Below, piece by piece: positions 60,489 to 64,000 of a stretch of DNA of 64,000 bases. Positions within the stretch are counted from its first letter, which is position 1. Each line of letters begins with the position of its first letter. The notes under the pieces are model-generated. The model did not search any database. It saw only the letters and a list, made by a program, of their open reading frames with translations, and was not told where the DNA came from. Position numbers and translations under genes: made by a program. The stretch is from Listeria cornellensis FSL F6-0969 (GTDB taxonomy: Bacteria; Bacillota; Bacilli; Lactobacillales; Listeriaceae): NCBI RefSeq assembly GCF_000525855.1, contig NZ_AODE01000014.1, positions 1 to 64,000 of the forward strand, written 5' to 3'.

Positions 60489-60510
60489 AGCTCCCCTATT
60501 TTAAAGGAGC
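60467..60510 (+). promoter_or_regulatory. Putative translation attenuator: two mutually exclusive hairpins
   Basis: Hairpin A: GGGAGC (60467-60472) plus TTT (60474-60476) pairs with AAAGCTCCC (60487-60495). Hairpin B: GCTCC (60490-60494) pairs with GGAGC (60506-60510), which holds the AAAGGAG ribosome site of the GTPase gene. Both use the same GCTCC arm. If A forms, the site is free; if A is opened by a ribosome at the end of the leader ORF, B can hide it. Confidence 0.5.
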
Positions 60511-60517
60511 GAAAACA

Positions 60518-61580
60518 TTGACTATTAATAATTATGGATTTACAGATTTTTTTTGAGGCGCAAACGTTGCAGGAAGGACTTATTCCCGCGCGTGTGACAG
60601 CTGTTTTTAAAGATTTTTTCAAGGTTGTATCCGGAGATGGCGAGCATTTGGCTAAGTTGAAATATGTTGCTTTTATGGGTGCGATGAATACGGAGCTTCC
60701 TGCGGTTGGTGATTTTGTGGCGTTGGAAAGTTATCCGCAAGATACGTCTCTCATTCATGGTGTGCTGGACCGGAAGACGGTGTTTAAGCGCAGTGACCCT
60801 GCTGGTGGCGAGCAATTAGTGGCCGCGAATTTTGATTATGTTTTTATTGTTAGCTCGCTGAATCATGATTTTAACATCAATCGGTTGGAGCGTTATTTAA
60901 CGATTGCTTGGGATAGTGGCGCGAAACCTGTTGTTATTTTGACCAAGGCGGATCTTAGTGAAAATATAGCACAAATCGTTACGGAGATTGAACTTGTTGC
61001 TTACGGAGTACCGGTTTTTGCGGTGGATAATTTATCAAAAAGTGGTTTTGACACGATTGAGGCCTTTTTGGATCCTGGTGAAACGATTGTGTTGCTCGGT
61101 TCATCTGGTGTTGGGAAATCTTCTTTTATCAATGCCCTATCTGGAAAAACGTTGATGAAGACGAGTGGGATTCGGGAAGATGATTCGAAAGGTAAGCACA
61201 CGACCACGCATCGTGAATTGCACTTGTTGCCAACCGGATTACTAGTGATTGATACGCCTGGGATGCGCGAACTTGGAATCGGGCAAGCGAATGATGGGCT
61301 TGGGGAAACGTTCCAAGATATCGAGTTGCTAGCTAATGATTGCAAATTCCGAAATTGCCAGCATGGTACCGAGCCAGGGTGCGCCGTACAAGCTGCTTTA
61401 ACGGACGGTAGTCTATCGGAGGCTCATTATGCTAATTGGATTAAATTAAAGCGAGAACTGGCTTATTTTGAGCGTAAAAACGATCCTGTCTTGCAGCGTG
61501 CAGAGAAACAGAAATGGAAAGCTGTTCATAAGTCTTTGGAGACACAGTATAAGTCTAATTTAAAAGCAAGAAAAAAATAG
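60518..61580 (+). CDS. rsgA: RsgA/YjeQ-type ribosome small-subunit GTPase, frame broken once
   Basis: About 353 residues. The TTG at 60518 has AAAGGAG eight bases upstream. A T8 run (60547-60554) breaks the frame; one T less gives NNYGFTDFFEAQTLQEGLIPARVTAV. The GTPase is circularly permuted: G4 ILTKADLSEN, then G1 LLGSSGVGKSSFINALSG, G2 THRE and G3 VIDTPGMRELG. The zinc knuckle is CKFRNCQHGTEPGC. The N-terminal OB domain covers about 1-105. It helps mature 30S subunits. At 353 residues it is longer than the standard ~290-residue RsgA, so it is probably the second, YloQ-unlike paralog. Confidence 0.88.
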
Positions 61581-61585
61581 TCTGA

Positions 61586-61618
61586 TGATGATCCTGCTGG
61601 AAACGGCGGGATTTTTAT
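61586..61618 (+). terminator. Terminator of the rsgA-like gene
   Basis: ATCCTGCTG pairs with CGGCGGGAT (two imperfect pairs) around AAA, followed by TTTTTATTT. Confidence 0.75.
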
Positions 61619-61624
61619 TTGCGC

Positions 61625-61660
61625 AAAAAAACACCTACCGATGATGCTGGCAGGTGCTTC
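61625..61660 (-). terminator. Terminator of pnp
   Basis: On the minus strand CACCTGCC pairs with GGTAGGTG (one G-T), ending in T7. It sits seven bases past the pnp stop. Confidence 0.88.
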
Positions 61661-61666
61661 AATTAC

Positions 61667-63838
61667 TTATTTCTTATCGTTGTTGTATGGCTTTTTGTAA
61701 CCTTCTTTGCGTGGTGCGCGGTTTGCTTGCTCTGTATCGCCTTCTTTTTTCTCAATCAAAGCTTTACGAGATACGTTTACGCGACCGTGATCGTCAATTT
61801 CTGTTACTTTAACTTTCACGATATCACCCATTTTCAGGATGTCTTCCACTTTCCCAACGCGTTCGTGCGCTAGTTCAGAAATGTGAATCAAGCCATCTTT
61901 ACCTTTGAACAATTCAACAAAAGCTCCGAATTTCTCAATACGACGAACTTTACCATCGTAGATTTCGCCAACTTGTACTTCGCGGACGATTTCTTCAATC
62001 ATTGCTTTCGCTTTTTCAATCATAGCATCATCTTGAGAGGCGATGAAAACTGTACCGTCTTGTTCGATATCAATTTTAACCGTCGTTTCATCGATGATTT
62101 GGTTGATTTGTTTCCCACCAGGTCCGATAACATCCTTGATTTTATCAGGTTTGATGTTGATTGTGACGATCTTAGGCGCATATTCTGACAGCGTTTCGCG
62201 AGGTGTGTTGATTGTCGCTTCTAGATGTTCTAGAATGTGCAGACGGCCTGCTTTTGCTTGTGTTAAAGCTTCTTCTAAAATTTGGCGGCTAAGGCCATCG
62301 ATTTTGATATCCATTTGTAAGGCAGTAATTCCGTCACGTGTTCCAGCTACTTTGAAATCCATGTCGCCGAAGTGATCTTCCATACCTTGAATATCGGAAA
62401 GAATCGTGTAGTCATCGCCAAGTTTGACAAGGCCCATTGCGATACCTGCAACCGGTGCTTTAATTGGCACACCTGCATCCATCATCGCAAGCGTCGAACC
62501 ACAGATACTTGCTTGTGAGCTTGAACCGTTTGACTCTAAAACTTCAGATACAAGGCGAATCGTGTACGGGAAATCTTCTTCGCTTGGAATAACTTGTTGC
62601 AACGCGCGTTCGCCTAGTGCTCCGTGACCGATTTCACGTCGACCTGGTGCGCGACGAGGCCCTGTTTCCCCAACACTGAATTGTGGGAAGTTGTAATGAT
62701 GCATGAAGCGTTTTGAATCTTCTAAGCCTAAACCGTCAATGATTTGGTGTTCGCGAAGTGGCGCTAATGTACATACGCTGAGCGCTTGCGTTTGCCCACG
62801 CGTGAATAGTCCTGAACCATGGACGCGCGGCAAGATACCAACCTCAGAGGATAGCGGACGAATTTCGTCTACTTTACGACCATCTGGACGGATTTTATCT
62901 TGGGAAATCAAGCGACGCATTTCATTTTTTTCAAGCATTTCTAGAATATGTTTTACTTCTGGCAGAACTTCTGCCGCATTTTCTAGTTCTTTCACTTCAT
63001 ATTCTGCAACAACCGTTTCTTTTAACACGTTAATGTTTTCTTCGCGTGCTAATTTCTCTTCGGTTTTAATTGCTACTTTCATATCTGCTTCTGCGCGGGC
63101 CGTTACTTCTGCAACAAGCTCTGCGTTTGGCACGAATAATTCGATTTCCATTTTTGCCTTACCAACTGCGGCAACGATTTCTTCTTGGAATGCGATTAAG
63201 CGTTTGATTTCCTCGTGGCCGAACATGATAGCTTCTAACATCGCTTCTTCAGGCACTTCTTTCGCCCCTGCTTCAACCATGTTGATTGCTTCTTTTGTTC
63301 CAGCAACCGTCAAGCTAATATCGCTCAATTCTTGTTGTTCAATAGTTGGATTGATGATGTACTCACCGTTCACACGACCGACATCAACCCCTGCAATTGG
63401 GCCTTCAAAAGGAATGTCCGAGATAGAAAGTGAAATTGAAGAACCAAGCATCGCAGCCATTTCTGGTGAGCAATCTTGATCTACACTAAGTACGGTCGAT
63501 GTGATTTGAACATCATTACGATATCCTTCTGCAAAAAGCGGACGGATTGGACGGTCAATCAGACGCGCCGTTAATGTGGCACGGTCACTTGGACGACCTT
63601 CTCGTTTTAAGAAACCGCCTGGCACTTTACCAACGGCATACATTTTTTCTTCATAGTTCACAGTCAGTGGGAAAAAGTCACCTGGTCTTGGTTTACGTGA
63701 TCCAACAGCTGCTGTTAAAACCACTGTATCCCCGTAACGAATCAGTGCTGCACCATTTGCTTGTTTTGCCATTTGACCAACTTCGATTGCTAGCTCTTTG
63801 CCTGCCCACGTGGATTTAAATACTTGTTTTTCAGTCAT
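61667..63838 (-). CDS. pnp: Polyribonucleotide nucleotidyltransferase (PNPase)
   Basis: 723 residues. Two RNase PH domains are joined by a helical linker. The first has [50 protein letters not shown], and the second [35 protein letters not shown] with catalytic Asp in [22 protein letters not shown] domain follows ([29 protein letters not shown]) and then an S1 domain ([38 protein letters not shown]). It degrades RNA 3'-to-5' with phosphate. GGAG precedes the ATG. The gene is intact in frame despite its length. Confidence 0.97.
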   Translation of the reverse strand: MTEKQVFKSTWAGKELAIEVGQMAKQANGAALIRYGDTVVLTAAVGSRKPRPGDFFPLTVNYEEKMYAVGKVPGGFLKREGRPSDRATLTARLIDRPIRPLFAEGYRNDVQITSTVLSVDQDCSPEMAAMLGSSISLSISDIPFEGPIAGVDVGRVNGEYIINPTIEQQELSDISLTVAGTKEAINMVEAGAKEVPEEAMLEAIMFGHEEIKRLIAFQEEIVAAVGKAKMEIELFVPNAELVAEVTARAEADMKVAIKTEEKLAREENINVLKETVVAEYEVKELENAAEVLPEVKHILEMLEKNEMRRLISQDKIRPDGRKVDEIRPLSSEVGILPRVHGSGLFTRGQTQALSVCTLAPLREHQIIDGLGLEDSKRFMHHYNFPQFSVGETGPRRAPGRREIGHGALGERALQQVIPSEEDFPYTIRLVSEVLESNGSSSQASICGSTLAMMDAGVPIKAPVAGIAMGLVKLGDDYTILSDIQGMEDHFGDMDFKVAGTRDGITALQMDIKIDGLSRQILEEALTQAKAGRLHILEHLEATINTPRETLSEYAPKIVTINIKPDKIKDVIGPGGKQINQIIDETTVKIDIEQDGTVFIASQDDAMIEKAKAMIEEIVREVQVGEIYDGKVRRIEKFGAFVELFKGKDGLIHISELAHERVGKVEDILKMGDIVKVKVTEIDDHGRVNVSRKALIEKKEGDTEQANRAPRKEGYKKPYNNDKK

Positions 63839-63901
63839 ATTTCGATCTCCTTTTAGTTAGGAGCGTCCACTACCAAATAGAAACTTTACCATGCATAATT
63901 C

Positions 63902-63939
63902 TTCACGCACGCCTGAATTGGTATTCAGACACGCATGAA
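63902..63939 (-). promoter_or_regulatory. 17-bp hairpin in the pnp mRNA leader
   Basis: Minus strand arms at 63923-63939 and 63902-63918 pair over 17 bases, several of them G-U, around the loop ACCA. There is no T-tract, so it is not a standard terminator. It lies 64-101 bases before the pnp start. In E. coli an RNase III stem in the pnp leader mediates PNPase autocontrol; the same role is possible here. Confidence 0.65.
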
Positions 63940-63961
63940 TCCAAAAACCAACCATCTCTCT

Positions 63962-64000
63962 CATCGAGCCGAGAAGCACTCATCTGCGTCGTTGAAGTCT
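63962..64000. repeat. Possible fragment of an intergenic repeat at the window edge
   Basis: On the minus strand AACGACGCAGATGAGTGCTT (63974-63993 region) resembles AACGACGAAAATGAGTATTT of the cruciform element at 4494-4614 (about 15 of 20 bases). The element is cut by the window end, so size and ends are unknown. Confidence 0.4.

Noticed and set aside
61619-63819. Long plus-strand ORFs across pnp (for example 62703-63479)
   Set aside because: They are shadows of the intact pnp gene on the other strand, with Ser/Arg-rich composition and no start signals.

Overview
The window is a conserved chromosomal segment from a low-GC Gram-positive of the Listeria group. The evidence is gene order: tcsA plus its nucleoside/BMP-type ABC transporter, ftsK, trhO, fni, lisRK, gnd, a PepT-like peptidase with prli42, the bkd operon, recN-argR-tlyA-dxs, ispA-xseBA-folD-nusB-yqhY-accCB, efp, gcvT-gcvPAB, comG, glcK, rpmG and pnp. 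From memory this is the order of the L. monocytogenes lmo1331-lmo1392 region. AT-rich intergenes, strong AGGAGG ribosome sites, GTG/TTG starts and lipoprotein signals fit Firmicutes. No rRNA, tRNA, IS element, prophage or CRISPR array was seen.

Layout. 1-5.8 kb: partial M16 peptidase, three-gene ABC transporter, substrate lipoprotein TcsA (all minus). 6-13 kb: ProC/ComER-like reductase, FtsK, YitT, TrhO, type 2 IPP isomerase, DUF1033 protein. 13-17 kb: acylphosphatase, a small membrane ORF, YidC, the LisRK two-component pair. 17-20.7 kb: Gnd, PepT-like peptidase and Prli42, flanked by two arrays of a structured intergenic repeat. 20.7-27.6 kb: bkd branched-chain keto-acid catabolism (ptb-buk-lpd-bkdAA-bkdAB-bkdB). 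27.7-39.2 kb: DNA repair, arginine repressor, isoprenoid precursor genes, exonuclease VII, folate, nusB, acetyl-CoA carboxylase. 39.4-43.6 kb: efp, pepQ and a yqhQ-yqhP-yqhL cluster plus a pentapeptide-repeat protein. 43.7-47.9 kb: glycine cleavage genes under an apparently single-aptamer glycine riboswitch. 48.1-54.3 kb: the complete comG pseudopilus operon running into aroK and an ABC exporter. 54.4-59.3 kb: yqgU, glcK, yqgQ, gluP, fthC, rpmG. 59.4-64 kb: two small membrane-anchored proteins, an RsgA-type GTPase behind a short leader ORF, and pnp.

The dominant oddity is technical. Thirty reading-frame breaks in 22 genes are all cured by removing one base, nearly always from an A/T run of 6-9, often in genes normally essential (dxs, accC, ispA). 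This is the signature of a homopolymer-prone sequencing method, not gene decay. I give such genes as one continuous CDS and state where the frame breaks.

The most interesting biological candidates are a leader-peptide/hairpin switch in front of the RsgA-like gene (60423-60520), an intergenic repeat family whose stems differ between copies yet stay complementary (17020-17187 and 20387-20580), a nested cruciform element (4494-4614) with a possible relative at the window end, a GC-rich inverted repeat (17297-17429), and a 17-bp hairpin in the pnp leader.
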